From assembly GCA_027452005.1 (NCBI GenBank), contig DAIDHF010000001.1:21400-85399 (forward strand): 64,000 bases of DNA, given 5' to 3'. This document shows positions 19,460 to 26,629 of this stretch, one piece after another; position 1 is the first letter of the stretch; each line of letters opens with the position of its first letter. The stretch comes from Acidimicrobiales bacterium. Its GTDB lineage: Bacteria > Actinomycetota > Acidimicrobiia > Acidimicrobiales > JAKAVM01. Below the pieces are notes generated by a model that did no database searches, was not told where the DNA came from, and saw nothing but the letters and a program-made list of their open reading frames with translations. The position numbers were made by a program, and so were the translations under genes.

Positions 19460-20209
19460 GTGGTCATTCGGATCAGGAAAAAGCCTCGGCCCTCTCCCGA
19501 TGAGATGACCTTAATCGAGCACCTCGGTGAACTGCGAACCAGACTAGTGGTGTCGGCTCTGGCTCTCGCAATTGGAGGAGCTATAGCCTTTATATTTTAT
19601 GGGCATATTCTTGGGTTTCTCCGTGCCCCTTACTGCAAAACGGTAGGTCCACACCACTCGTGTGCACTGTATGTCACCGGTCCCCTTGATGGGTTTTCCA
19701 TCCGGCTAAAGTTGGCCCTTTACGGAGGAGCATTTATCGGGTCTCCGGTAATTTTGTGGGAGATCTGGAGGTTCATAACTCCGGGACTAAAAAAGACTGA
19801 AAAGCGCTATGCCATTCCCTTTATTGTGTCGTCGATTGTCCTGTTTGCTGCTGGCGCGATGGTAGCCTACCTGGTCTTCCCAAAGGCGCTTCACTGGCTG
19901 GGGGCAGTTGGAGGCCCTGGGTTGCGACAAATATATACTCCAACTAGTTACATAAATCTGATTGTTGTGCTCATGGTGGCCTTTGGGGCAGCATTTGAGT
20001 TCCCGGTGGTCCTAGTCTCCCTAGAGTTGGCCGGCATCGTAAAGTCCAGCCAACTGATCAAACACTGGAGAACTGCCGTGGTGCTAATTTTCTTAGCCGC
20101 GGCTATCTTCATACCGAGTTCCGACCCGTTTTCCCTTTTTGCCATGGCAGTTCCCATGTGCGTGTTTTATGTTTCTGCAATAGTTATTGGCAAGATAGCT
20201 GGCAAGTAA
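19460..20209 (+). CDS. tatC: Sec-independent protein translocase TatC
   Basis: Multi-spanning receptor for twin-arginine signal peptides. The 249-residue product opens with EMTLIEHLGELRTRLVVS, the cytoplasmic segment conserved in TatC, and has six hydrophobic helices. FIGSPVILWEIWRFITPGL is the conserved second-loop region, and a late segment reads PSSDPFSLFAMAVPM. Start is GTG at 19460, four bases after tatB, so the two are co-translated. It ends the lepB-tatB-tatC export group. Confidence 0.95.
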   Translation: MVIRIRKKPRPSPDEMTLIEHLGELRTRLVVSALALAIGGAIAFIFYGHILGFLRAPYCKTVGPHHSCALYVTGPLDGFSIRLKLALYGGAFIGSPVILWEIWRFITPGLKKTEKRYAIPFIVSSIVLFAAGAMVAYLVFPKALHWLGAVGGPGLRQIYTPTSYINLIVVLMVAFGAAFEFPVVLVSLELAGIVKSSQLIKHWRTAVVLIFLAAAIFIPSSDPFSLFAMAVPMCVFYVSAIVIGKIAGK

Positions 20210-20270
20210 TTAGATGTCAGACTTCCAGGCCCGGTGACTTGTACGTAAATTCCCAGCTAGTTGGGTTATT

Positions 20271-20276
20271 TACAAT
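20271..20276 (+). promoter_or_regulatory. Possible -10 element for the ThyX-like gene
   Basis: TACAAT, one mismatch from the consensus TATAAT, lies 16 nt before ATG 20293 and seven nt before the in-frame TTG 20284. Transcription would begin at or near TTG 20284, giving a leader of nine bases or less. No clear -35 box is present. Confidence 0.35.
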
Positions 20277-20292
20277 CACCTGATTGACCAGG

Positions 20293-21963
20293 ATGGACGT
20301 ACGGCCTAAATCCAAGGTTTGCCCAGCCCGAGAGCCTATTGTTAGCTACAGCGTGTCATATTATTTTACCGAGACTTTTTCTGGGCCTGAATCTGAGATC
20401 CTCCGGCGGTATTTTACCAATCTCGACCAGCCTGTCTTTGCTTTAGTTAATCTACCCGAAGTAGTCAAAGGGGCCCTGTTCGCCAGGTACTCACGTTCAC
20501 CCAAGAGCCTTCGAAGGTTATTCTTAGATGAGTTTGTGGGCGATCTAGACATGACTGGCGATCTTACCGTCGATGCCACCATTGGCCTAGAACGGGCCGA
20601 GGCCCTCTATGACAAGGTCTTCTTTGAGTACGGCGATGACTCGGTGGCCCAACTGGGCGGGGTCCATCTGGCGTGCGAGCAGTCATCCAATATCTTGACC
20701 AAGGTCCTAGAGTGGGGTCGACTAGCAGCCTATCTAGAGCAGTCAACCAGGTATATCCCATATGACTCCCGCCTCGAAAATGGTCGCTATCGTTACTACC
20801 GTGATAAGCAGATCCTGGAGTCAAGCCTTGGAGCAATGTATGTATCAAGTATGGACCTGATGTTTGACACCTACGCCCAACTGCTTCCGAAAATGCAGGC
20901 CCACTTCTCTCGTAAGTTTCCCAAATCTGGAGACGTGTCAGACTTTGTATGGCGAAGATCAATTCAAGCAAAGGCCCTAGACGCTCTCAGGGGACTTTTA
21001 CCAGCAGCGTCTCTGTCGAATGTTGGGATTTATGGAACCGGACAGAGCTTCGAGCAGTTACTACTTCGAATGCGGGCCAACCCACTCCCAGAAGTCAGGG
21101 AGTACTCTGAGATGATATTAATAGAACTTAGAAAGGTAATACCGTCCTTCCTTCGGCGAGTGGATATGCAAGACCGAGGGATTGCGTGGACTAAGTACCT
21201 GTCCAATACTGCACAGAACACGGAGAGCTTGGCCGAAATGTTGATCGAGTCAAGTCAGCAAGTCACCGGTCCCAGCGTGGACCTGGTTGATTTTGATCCA
21301 GACGGGGAACAAAAGGTTATTGCTGCCATGCTCTATTCGGCGTCAAGTGCTCCTGAAAATGAGATTGAAAGAATATGCTCAAATCTATCGGAGTCCCAAA
21401 AGACAAAGGTATTCAGATCTTACGTGGGAGAGCGCGCTAATCGCAGACACAAACCCGGGCGGGCATTTGAACGTACCTCATATCGGTTTGATGTAGTAAG
21501 TGACTACGGTGCCTTTCGGGATATGCAGCGTCACAGAATGCTGACACTTGAGTGGCAGGTGTTCTCTGATAAGTTGGGCTATAGCGTCCCAGATGACGTG
21601 ACCGAGGCAGATTTAGAGGCTCCTTATCGTGAGGTTATGGCCTGTTCGTCGGATCTTTATAGTCAGCTAAAAAACAAGTTCCCCAATCAGGCACCTTATG
21701 CACTATCGCTGGCGTTTAATATTCGATACAGCATGCAGATGAACGCACGTGAGGCCATGCACCTAATTGAGCTTCGATCAAGTGCTCAGGGTCATGCAAA
21801 CTATCGAACTATAGCCCAACAGATGCACGACCTAATTAGACATAAGGCCAACCACCGATTGATAGCAGAGTCAATGAGTTTCGTCGACTTCGCAAATTAC
21901 GACCTAGAGCGACTGGAGTCAGAGACGAGATCCGAGCGCAGGCGAGACCAAGCAGCCGATTGA
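20293..21963 (+). CDS. Tandem ThyX-like protein with half-degenerate signatures
   Basis: A 556-residue protein made of two regions related to flavin-dependent thymidylate synthase ThyX (COG1351). The ThyX signature is RHR-x2-S-x4-S-x-R. In region 1 the aligned segment is WGRLAAYLEQSTRY (141-154), which keeps the Ser-x-Arg half but not RHR. In region 2 it is RHRMLTLEWQVFS (413-425), which keeps RHR but not the serines. Region 1 also has LRGLLPAASLSNVGIYGT and region 2 NAREAMHLIELRSSAQGHANYR, matching the later ThyX core. Long proteins of this kind occur in actinobacteria, and their activity is unclear to me. ATG 20293 or TTG 20284 is the start. Confidence 0.75.
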   Translation: MDVRPKSKVCPAREPIVSYSVSYYFTETFSGPESEILRRYFTNLDQPVFALVNLPEVVKGALFARYSRSPKSLRRLFLDEFVGDLDMTGDLTVDATIGLERAEALYDKVFFEYGDDSVAQLGGVHLACEQSSNILTKVLEWGRLAAYLEQSTRYIPYDSRLENGRYRYYRDKQILESSLGAMYVSSMDLMFDTYAQLLPKMQAHFSRKFPKSGDVSDFVWRRSIQAKALDALRGLLPAASLSNVGIYGTGQSFEQLLLRMRANPLPEVREYSEMILIELRKVIPSFLRRVDMQDRGIAWTKYLSNTAQNTESLAEMLIESSQQVTGPSVDLVDFDPDGEQKVIAAMLYSASSAPENEIERICSNLSESQKTKVFRSYVGERANRRHKPGRAFERTSYRFDVVSDYGAFRDMQRHRMLTLEWQVFSDKLGYSVPDDVTEADLEAPYREVMACSSDLYSQLKNKFPNQAPYALSLAFNIRYSMQMNAREAMHLIELRSSAQGHANYRTIAQQMHDLIRHKANHRLIAESMSFVDFANYDLERLESETRSERRRDQAAD

Positions 21964-22388
21964 ACTGGGGGGGGTGAAAAACAACGGGCCGCTAGGAACG
22001 CTACCTGGGAGAAAGCACCGGAGGCCTGAGTCGCGATTGGACCGGATCAGCTGGTCGCGCTGGCTTGGGGATAGGAAAATTAGGCAACTCGAGCTAACCC
22101 AACGAGTCGAAAACCCAGATCCCAAGAACGGACAAGCTCACAATCAAACAAGTACCTGAATTTGGGAATTTATCTGGGTGTAGCCAGGTTGTCCTGGTCG
22201 TAGTTTGGGTTTAGTTCGAGATTTAAGGTCAAATTCCTGGTGACAGAGATTTTCCTGGCACCTATTGCACATTTTGTGCTTCATTGGCGCTATAGTCCCT
22301 GAATCGAAACTCAAAAACTGGAAAATAGATAAATACGGTGGCAATGTGAACTTGTTGGCCCACCATATTGAGTTACATGGAGCAGGCA
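21964..22388. other. 425-nt intergenic region, mostly unassigned
   Basis: No convincing gene. A 61-codon frame from GTG 21974 to 22159 encodes a very basic peptide and starts directly on a run of eight G without proper spacing, so I do not call it. A short inverted repeat, GCACA-TTT-TGTGC, lies at 22267-22279. TATAGT shortly after it may be a -10 box for the acidic zinc-ribbon gene, though the best -35 (TTGCAC) is 20 nt away, which is long. The unusual length of the gap in a dense genome would allow a small RNA. Confidence 0.35.
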
Positions 22389-22889
22389 ATGGCAGACGAG
22401 ATTGACATAGATGAGGAAGACGAGTCAGAAGATCTCGAGCTTGAGGACCTAGATGAGGTTGAACTACTAGAGGAAGACCTGGAAGAAGGGGTTCCGCTTG
22501 ACGATGACCTCGGTCTTGTTGATGATGACGATATTGTCTTAGATGACGAGGAAGATGGACTTGAAATCCCTATCGGCGTTACCGGGCGAGTTGAAGGGGA
22601 CCACAAGCGAAAGGGGGTAGCCGACGAGGACGATGACGAGGACGATGACGATGAACTCGACGATGATGATGTCGAGGCAAGTCTTGACGAGATTCTCAAG
22701 GAGCGCCTTGTGGTCGATGATGAGGACGACGAAGATGAAGTTCCAGGTGATCTCGACGAGAGACAAGATGGTTCTGAACAGGTCCTACCCAAGCAGCCTG
22801 GAGAGTTTGTGTGTACTTCATGTTACCTGGTAAAGAATCTTACTCAGCTGGCAAACGCCAAAAAGCGGCTCTGTAGGGACTGTGTTTAG
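22389..22889 (+). CDS. DUF4193-like acidic protein with C-terminal zinc ribbon
   Basis: A 166-residue protein. The first 130 residues are dominated by Asp and Glu, with runs such as DEDDDEDDDDELDDDD. The last 35 form a Cys4 motif: FVCTSCYLVKNLTQLA, then CRDC, which should bind zinc. The C-terminus matches the actinobacterial DUF4193 family, whose members are shorter and less acidic. Function unknown; an acidic protein or nucleic-acid mimic is only a guess. I start at ATG 22389, six bases after GGAG (22379-22382), rather than at the upstream TTG or ATG, which lack ribosome binding sites. The opposite strand reads as poly-Ser, a shadow. Confidence 0.8.
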   Translation: MADEIDIDEEDESEDLELEDLDEVELLEEDLEEGVPLDDDLGLVDDDDIVLDDEEDGLEIPIGVTGRVEGDHKRKGVADEDDDEDDDDELDDDDVEASLDEILKERLVVDDEDDEDEVPGDLDERQDGSEQVLPKQPGEFVCTSCYLVKNLTQLANAKKRLCRDCV

Positions 22890-22914
22890 CTCTTATGGAA
22901 CGAGCGAGGCAATT

Positions 22915-22943
22915 TTGAATATACTGGGTTGGTAGGGTATGAA
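22915..22943 (+). promoter_or_regulatory. Likely promoter for the 181-aa hypothetical gene
   Basis: TTGAAT (22915-22920) and TATGAA (22938-22943) are separated by exactly 17 nt. The ATG at 22952 is eight bases after the -10, so transcription would start at or next to the start codon. This is the best-formed promoter seen in the window and supports leaderless expression. Confidence 0.5.
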
Positions 22944-22951
22944 CAAAGCAT

Positions 22952-23497
22952 ATGACTGACAAGAAGAACTCACAGGACCTGGCAAAAGAACTTTTTGTTT
23001 ACATCCCAGTTGGACTATATCTGGTTGGCAAACAAGAACTTCCCAAAGTTGCTGAAAAGGGTAGGTCATTTGTAGACAGCCAGTTAACAATGGCAAAGAC
23101 GATTGGTGAGTTTGTGGTCACATTTGGTTCCCAGGAAGCCGAAAGGAGGCTCTTGGCCCAAGTACGAAAGCTTGGACGTCGCTGGGGCGATAGCAAGCCA
23201 GCAGCTACGGCGGAGGCTTCGGAATCGACTCAAGCCAACCAAGTTGACGGTTCGCCTAATGAGTCAGGGCCGATCAACGGAGTAGACCAATTATCTGGTG
23301 AAAATGCAAAAGTGAAGCCCAGTATTATTGTCGATTCACTAGCCATTCCAGATTACGACTCATTGTCGGCGTCTCAGGTCGTCCAGCGCCTCGATGCACT
23401 TGATCGTGCCGATCTTAGCGCTCTAATTGAGTACGAAAAACAGACGAGAGCTAGGTCAACTATCTTGAATCGGGCGATCTCTCTCTCTGAGAGTTAG
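22952..23497 (+). CDS. Conserved hypothetical protein, 181 aa
   Basis: Not assigned to a function. Residues 1-75 are amphipathic and mildly hydrophobic (LFVYIPVGLYLVGKQELP), which could associate with membrane. A low-complexity linker follows (about 78-125). The C-terminal 50 residues (IPDYDSLSASQVVQRLDALD, then a Lys/Arg-rich helix with a TILNRA segment) resemble a short helical module found at the end of several actinobacterial proteins, as far as I recall. Start is ATG 22952, with a good promoter directly upstream. Followed on the same strand by a GNAT gene. Confidence 0.65.
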   Translation: MTDKKNSQDLAKELFVYIPVGLYLVGKQELPKVAEKGRSFVDSQLTMAKTIGEFVVTFGSQEAERRLLAQVRKLGRRWGDSKPAATAEASESTQANQVDGSPNESGPINGVDQLSGENAKVKPSIIVDSLAIPDYDSLSASQVVQRLDALDRADLSALIEYEKQTRARSTILNRAISLSES

Positions 23498-23521
23498 ATT
23501 CGAAGGTTGACAGCGTAATTC

Positions 23522-24040
23522 GTGGGGCAGTCTCAGGATGCAGGCCTAACTGTCAAGGTTCGTAGGGCCCAGGCCGATGACATAAAAGCTGTTGTAAATC
23601 TTTTTGCAACGGCAATTGACGAAATGGAAGATCATCGCGGAGGAAAGCAGCTAATAAACGACCTGTCTGGACTCGCGGGAATCAATCTGTTGGTGCATGC
23701 AGGTAGGTGGAAAGTAGTAACCGAGGCGATTGCTTCGCCCGTGCCTACGTTCTGGGTTGCCTATCTAGATGGTGATGCAATTGGGTTTTCCTGGGGTCGG
23801 GTTGATCAGCACTGTGATTTTGGTCCACTCCTGGGGATTGTTGACTTCTTGTACGTGCTATCTGATCATCGAAGACACCGAGTCGGTGACGCACTTTTTG
23901 ATGAGATGAAGCGGTACTTCAGCACTCAGGGGTGTACCGCAATGGATGCAAATGCTCTTCCTGGTGACCAGTACTCAAAGGGATTTTTTGAGGAAGTAGG
24001 ATTTCGGGCCCGGCTGTTAGTGATGAATACGTCGATCTAA
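23522..24040 (+). CDS. GNAT-family N-acetyltransferase
   Basis: A 172-residue acetyl-CoA-dependent transferase. The N-terminus KVRRAQADDIKAVVNLF is the usual first strand and helix. The central VDFLYVLSDHRRHRVGDALFDEMKRY contains the acetyl-CoA pyrophosphate-binding loop (R-x2-R-x-G-D-A), and ANALPGDQYSKGFFEEVGFRAR is the last strand-helix pair with the Asn/Tyr positions common in the family. The acceptor cannot be predicted. Start is GTG 23522. It is followed at once by the Nudix gene. Confidence 0.85.
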   Translation: MGQSQDAGLTVKVRRAQADDIKAVVNLFATAIDEMEDHRGGKQLINDLSGLAGINLLVHAGRWKVVTEAIASPVPTFWVAYLDGDAIGFSWGRVDQHCDFGPLLGIVDFLYVLSDHRRHRVGDALFDEMKRYFSTQGCTAMDANALPGDQYSKGFFEEVGFRARLLVMNTSI

Positions 24041-24047
24041 TTTGGAA

Positions 24048-24455
24048 ATGGCCCATCCTCAAGTTTGTGTTGGGGCGGTAGTCGTGCGTGACGACCAGAT
24101 CCTCATGATACGAAGAGGGCGAGGTCCGGCCCAAGGGAAGTGGTCAATTCCAGGCGGGCGAGTTGAATTTGGAGAGACCCTTGAAGAGGCTGTCATTCGC
24201 GAGCTTGCCGAAGAGACTGGACTAGGGGTAATTTGCGGGAGTTTCCTCGGAATTTCGCAGATTATCAACGAGGACGTTCACATGGTCATTCATGATTTTA
24301 CCGCCGAGCTTGAAGACGAGTTCGACATTGCGCGCCCCGGAGATGATGCACAAGAGGTTAGATGGGTTGGAGTATTCGAGCTGGGAGACTACGACGTCGT
24401 GGACGGACTTGTCGAATTCCTCTATGACCACGGAATTGTCAACATAATCAGCTAA
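24048..24455 (+). CDS. Nudix hydrolase
   Basis: A 135-residue pyrophosphohydrolase. The Nudix box G-x5-E-x7-R-E-x2-E-E-x-G is complete across GGRVEFGETLEEAVIRELAE and ETGLG. QVCVGAVVVRDDQILMIRRGRG and KWSIPGG match the MutT/ADP-ribose pyrophosphatase group. Substrate is unknown. I use ATG 24048; a TTG at 24042, one base after the GNAT stop, is also in frame. Neither has a clear ribosome binding site, so re-initiation after the GNAT gene is likely. It converges on the crotonase gene. Confidence 0.88.
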   Translation: MAHPQVCVGAVVVRDDQILMIRRGRGPAQGKWSIPGGRVEFGETLEEAVIRELAEETGLGVICGSFLGISQIINEDVHMVIHDFTAELEDEFDIARPGDDAQEVRWVGVFELGDYDVVDGLVEFLYDHGIVNIIS

Positions 24456-24475
24456 GCTAGCTGAAAAATTGTTTT

Positions 24476-25258
24476 CTACCGACCTTTCCAGACCGGTTCA
24501 CGCTTTTCTATAAATGCCATGGGGCCCTCCATGAAGTCCTCAGTGGATACCATGTTGGCCATTCCCACTGCGCTTAGCTTCCAAAGATCTTCAGCGTTGT
24601 GGGCAAAGGTCTCGAGCACGATCTTTCTACTCTCGCGAACAGCCAGTGGTGCATTCACACATATCCTTTCAGCCAACTCAGTAGCCACCTTGAGAGCATC
24701 TCCGGCCTCCGAAATGGCGTTTACCAGGCCAAAATGAAATGCTCGTTCAACCGAGATTGGTTCGCCCGTAAGTGCTAGCTCCATGGCAATATTGCGCGGC
24801 AGTACCTGGGGCAGCCTAAAAAGGCCCCCCGCAGCAGCTACCAGGGCGCGCTTTACCTCCGGGATGCCGAATTTGGCAGCCTTTGATGCTACAACTAGGT
24901 CGCAGGCAAGAACAATTTCACAACCCCCGGCCAAGGCCGGACCGTCCACGGCGGCGATAAAGGGCTTAGAGCGATCTCTCTTGACAAATCCGGCAAAACC
25001 CCCTTTTGGGGTAGTAATCTGTGCGACTTGTCCACTCGATATTGCTTTTAGATCGGCCCCAGCACAAAACACCGTTCCTTTACCGGTCAAAATGCCAACC
25101 CAAATCTCATCATCAGATTCAATGTTGTCTATGGCCAGCTCTAAATTCTGAGCCACGTCGCCGTTTATTGCATTCCTGGCCTCAGGGCGATTTATTGTTA
25201 CAACTGCGAGGTGCCCGTGCTTTTCAAGGGTAACTATTGAGTTGTTAGATTCTGTCAT
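24476..25258 (-). CDS. Enoyl-CoA hydratase/isomerase family protein
   Basis: A 260-residue crotonase-fold enzyme, probably a 2-enoyl-CoA hydratase. Motifs are INRPEARNAINGDV, FCAGADLKAI (oxyanion hole) and DGPALAGGCEIVLACDLVVA. The two Glu positions used for hydration are both present, in GGCE and in FGIPEVKRAL. The C-terminal trimerisation helices end MAFIEKREPVWKGR. ATG at 25258 has GGAAGGAAAC upstream. The gene is the last of a two-gene minus-strand unit after the 420-residue hypothetical. No other fatty-acid degradation genes are near. Confidence 0.9.
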   Translation of the reverse strand: MTESNNSIVTLEKHGHLAVVTINRPEARNAINGDVAQNLELAIDNIESDDEIWVGILTGKGTVFCAGADLKAISSGQVAQITTPKGGFAGFVKRDRSKPFIAAVDGPALAGGCEIVLACDLVVASKAAKFGIPEVKRALVAAAGGLFRLPQVLPRNIAMELALTGEPISVERAFHFGLVNAISEAGDALKVATELAERICVNAPLAVRESRKIVLETFAHNAEDLWKLSAVGMANMVSTEDFMEGPMAFIEKREPVWKGR

Positions 25259-25286
25259 AAATTAGTTTCCTTCCTGGAGTAGGTTA

Positions 25287-26549
25287 TTAGGTTCTATTTC
25301 CAACACGTTCTGCCGGTTTTGCCGTCACGGCAGGGGGAGGTGGAAGAGAAATTCCAAGGAGTTTTGCAACTGCGGGTATGCGTCCTGAAAGCCTTCTTGC
25401 CGAGTCGAGCAACTCTGACGGACACGAATCTGGAAGTCCTTCAGGTCGAATATTTACTCGAACCGGAGAGGATGCTGCTGCTTCAAGTAACAGTACCCAC
25501 CTTTGAGGGGGAACCTGAGAGTTCATTGCTTTTGAGGTCTCATTTGCTAGAGCCAGGGCGAGATCTGAGGAAACCCTTGCAGAGGCATCCGGGGGAGTGG
25601 CGGAAAGTTTGAGAGATCGCACAATCTGACCTTCAGCTAAGAGTTGTGAGATCTTTGCCTCCCACTCCCTTCGGGCAACCTGGACCTTTCTCTCGAGTTC
25701 CTCGCGAAGCTTTCCAACAAGAGTGGCGCCCACCTGGTCACGCTGTGCCTCTTCACTAGAGCTAACCAAGTTTCGTAGTTCTCGGGCAGAAAGACGCTCC
25801 AAGGAGTCCAGCGCGTCAGCCGCTCGGTCGCACCATTGAGCCACCTTGAGACTAGGCAGAAGTTCTTCGGCCATCTTCAAGATTGGTTCAAAGGGGACGC
25901 TCGGTAGTCCGCTCTGTCCTGAGGTCTTATTTTGTGCCTCAATGGCAGCTCTAACAGCCGGTAAGCCCCCTAGGATCAATTTTTCAGCTATTGCTCGGTG
26001 CTCAGGAGATAGACTATCTAAAAGGGCTTTTTTGTGGGTATCACTCGTATTCCGAGACGAGCTAGTGTGACTCTTGTGGGCGGGTCGAGTCCGACCACCA
26101 CCTGAGTTGCCAATTGGTCCTTTCCCGGTCACAGAACGATGCGGTGATGACTCTTTTGTGTCTTGACGGCGTCTTGAATCTGATCTTGACTTTCCTTTGG
26201 AGCGATCTCTTACATTCTTATTACCTGACTGCGGTCCGGAGGAATTTGCACGATCTTTGGCGAGAGTAGTGGTCACAAGAGGAGCATCGCTTTCGATATG
26301 TGCCAAGCCAAGGGAAAGCTCGATAGTTCCTTTAGACGTCTTGTCCACCTTAGCTGGGACAACGGCGGTGATTGAGATACCATCCATGTAGACCTCAGTT
26401 TCGACCTTGAGACAATCTCCTACTTTTGAGTTGGCCGGGATAATTGTTGCGTCAACCTCACCTTTTGGTTGCCGAGCACCAACTACCTTCCAAGTCCACT
26501 TCTCGGGCGATTTTTGGCTCGTGAGTTCAATATCTAGTCTATTTGCCAT
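25287..26549 (-). CDS. Hypothetical protein with basic linker and helical C-terminus, 420 aa
   Basis: Not recognised. Three parts can be seen. Residues 1-95 look like a beta-rich globular domain (WTWKVVGARQPKGEVDATII, GDCLKVETEVYMDGISITAV). Residues 96-170 are a Ser/Arg/Lys/Gly-rich, disordered-looking linker (RDRSKGKSRSDSRRRQD), suited to RNA or membrane-phosphate binding. From residue 170 on it is helical (LSPEHRAIAEKLILGGLPAV), with a coiled-coil-like stretch around KLREELERKVQVARREW. The C-terminus is Pro-rich (LPPPPAVTAKPAE). A nucleic-acid role is only a guess. It is divergent from the solute-binding-like gene. Confidence 0.7.
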   Translation of the reverse strand: MANRLDIELTSQKSPEKWTWKVVGARQPKGEVDATIIPANSKVGDCLKVETEVYMDGISITAVVPAKVDKTSKGTIELSLGLAHIESDAPLVTTTLAKDRANSSGPQSGNKNVRDRSKGKSRSDSRRRQDTKESSPHRSVTGKGPIGNSGGGRTRPAHKSHTSSSRNTSDTHKKALLDSLSPEHRAIAEKLILGGLPAVRAAIEAQNKTSGQSGLPSVPFEPILKMAEELLPSLKVAQWCDRAADALDSLERLSARELRNLVSSSEEAQRDQVGATLVGKLREELERKVQVARREWEAKISQLLAEGQIVRSLKLSATPPDASARVSSDLALALANETSKAMNSQVPPQRWVLLLEAAASSPVRVNIRPEGLPDSCPSELLDSARRLSGRIPAVAKLLGISLPPPPAVTAKPAERVGNRT

Positions 26550-26617
26550 GTGCTATATAAGCTACCAAGTAACTGGTATTTAGGTCTAAATTGATCAACG
26601 ATTAGTTGTTCTTGGGG

Positions 26618-26623
26618 TAAACT
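26618..26623 (+). promoter_or_regulatory. Possible -10 element (leaderless) for the solute-binding-like gene
   Basis: TAAACT ends six bases before GTG 26630. A TTGATC sequence lies 21 nt upstream, too far for a standard -35. No ribosome binding site is present, so a leaderless start is plausible. Confidence 0.3.
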
Positions 26624-26629
26624 TCTAGA

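Noticed and set aside
21974..22159. 61-codon basic frame after the ThyX-like gene
   Set aside because: Its GTG lies on a run of G with no spacing for a ribosome binding site, the product has no recognisable pattern, and it is rich in Arg in the way of a chance GC-rich frame.
22267..22279. GCACA-TTT-TGTGC palindrome as a known operator
   Set aside because: The arms are only five bases, no matching regulator is nearby and no second copy was noticed, so it is mentioned only within the intergenic entry.
22373..22792. Minus-strand frame of 139 codons that is almost pure serine
   Set aside because: It is the antisense of the Asp/Glu-rich gene (GAT/GAC/GAG codons read backwards), with no start signal or domain.
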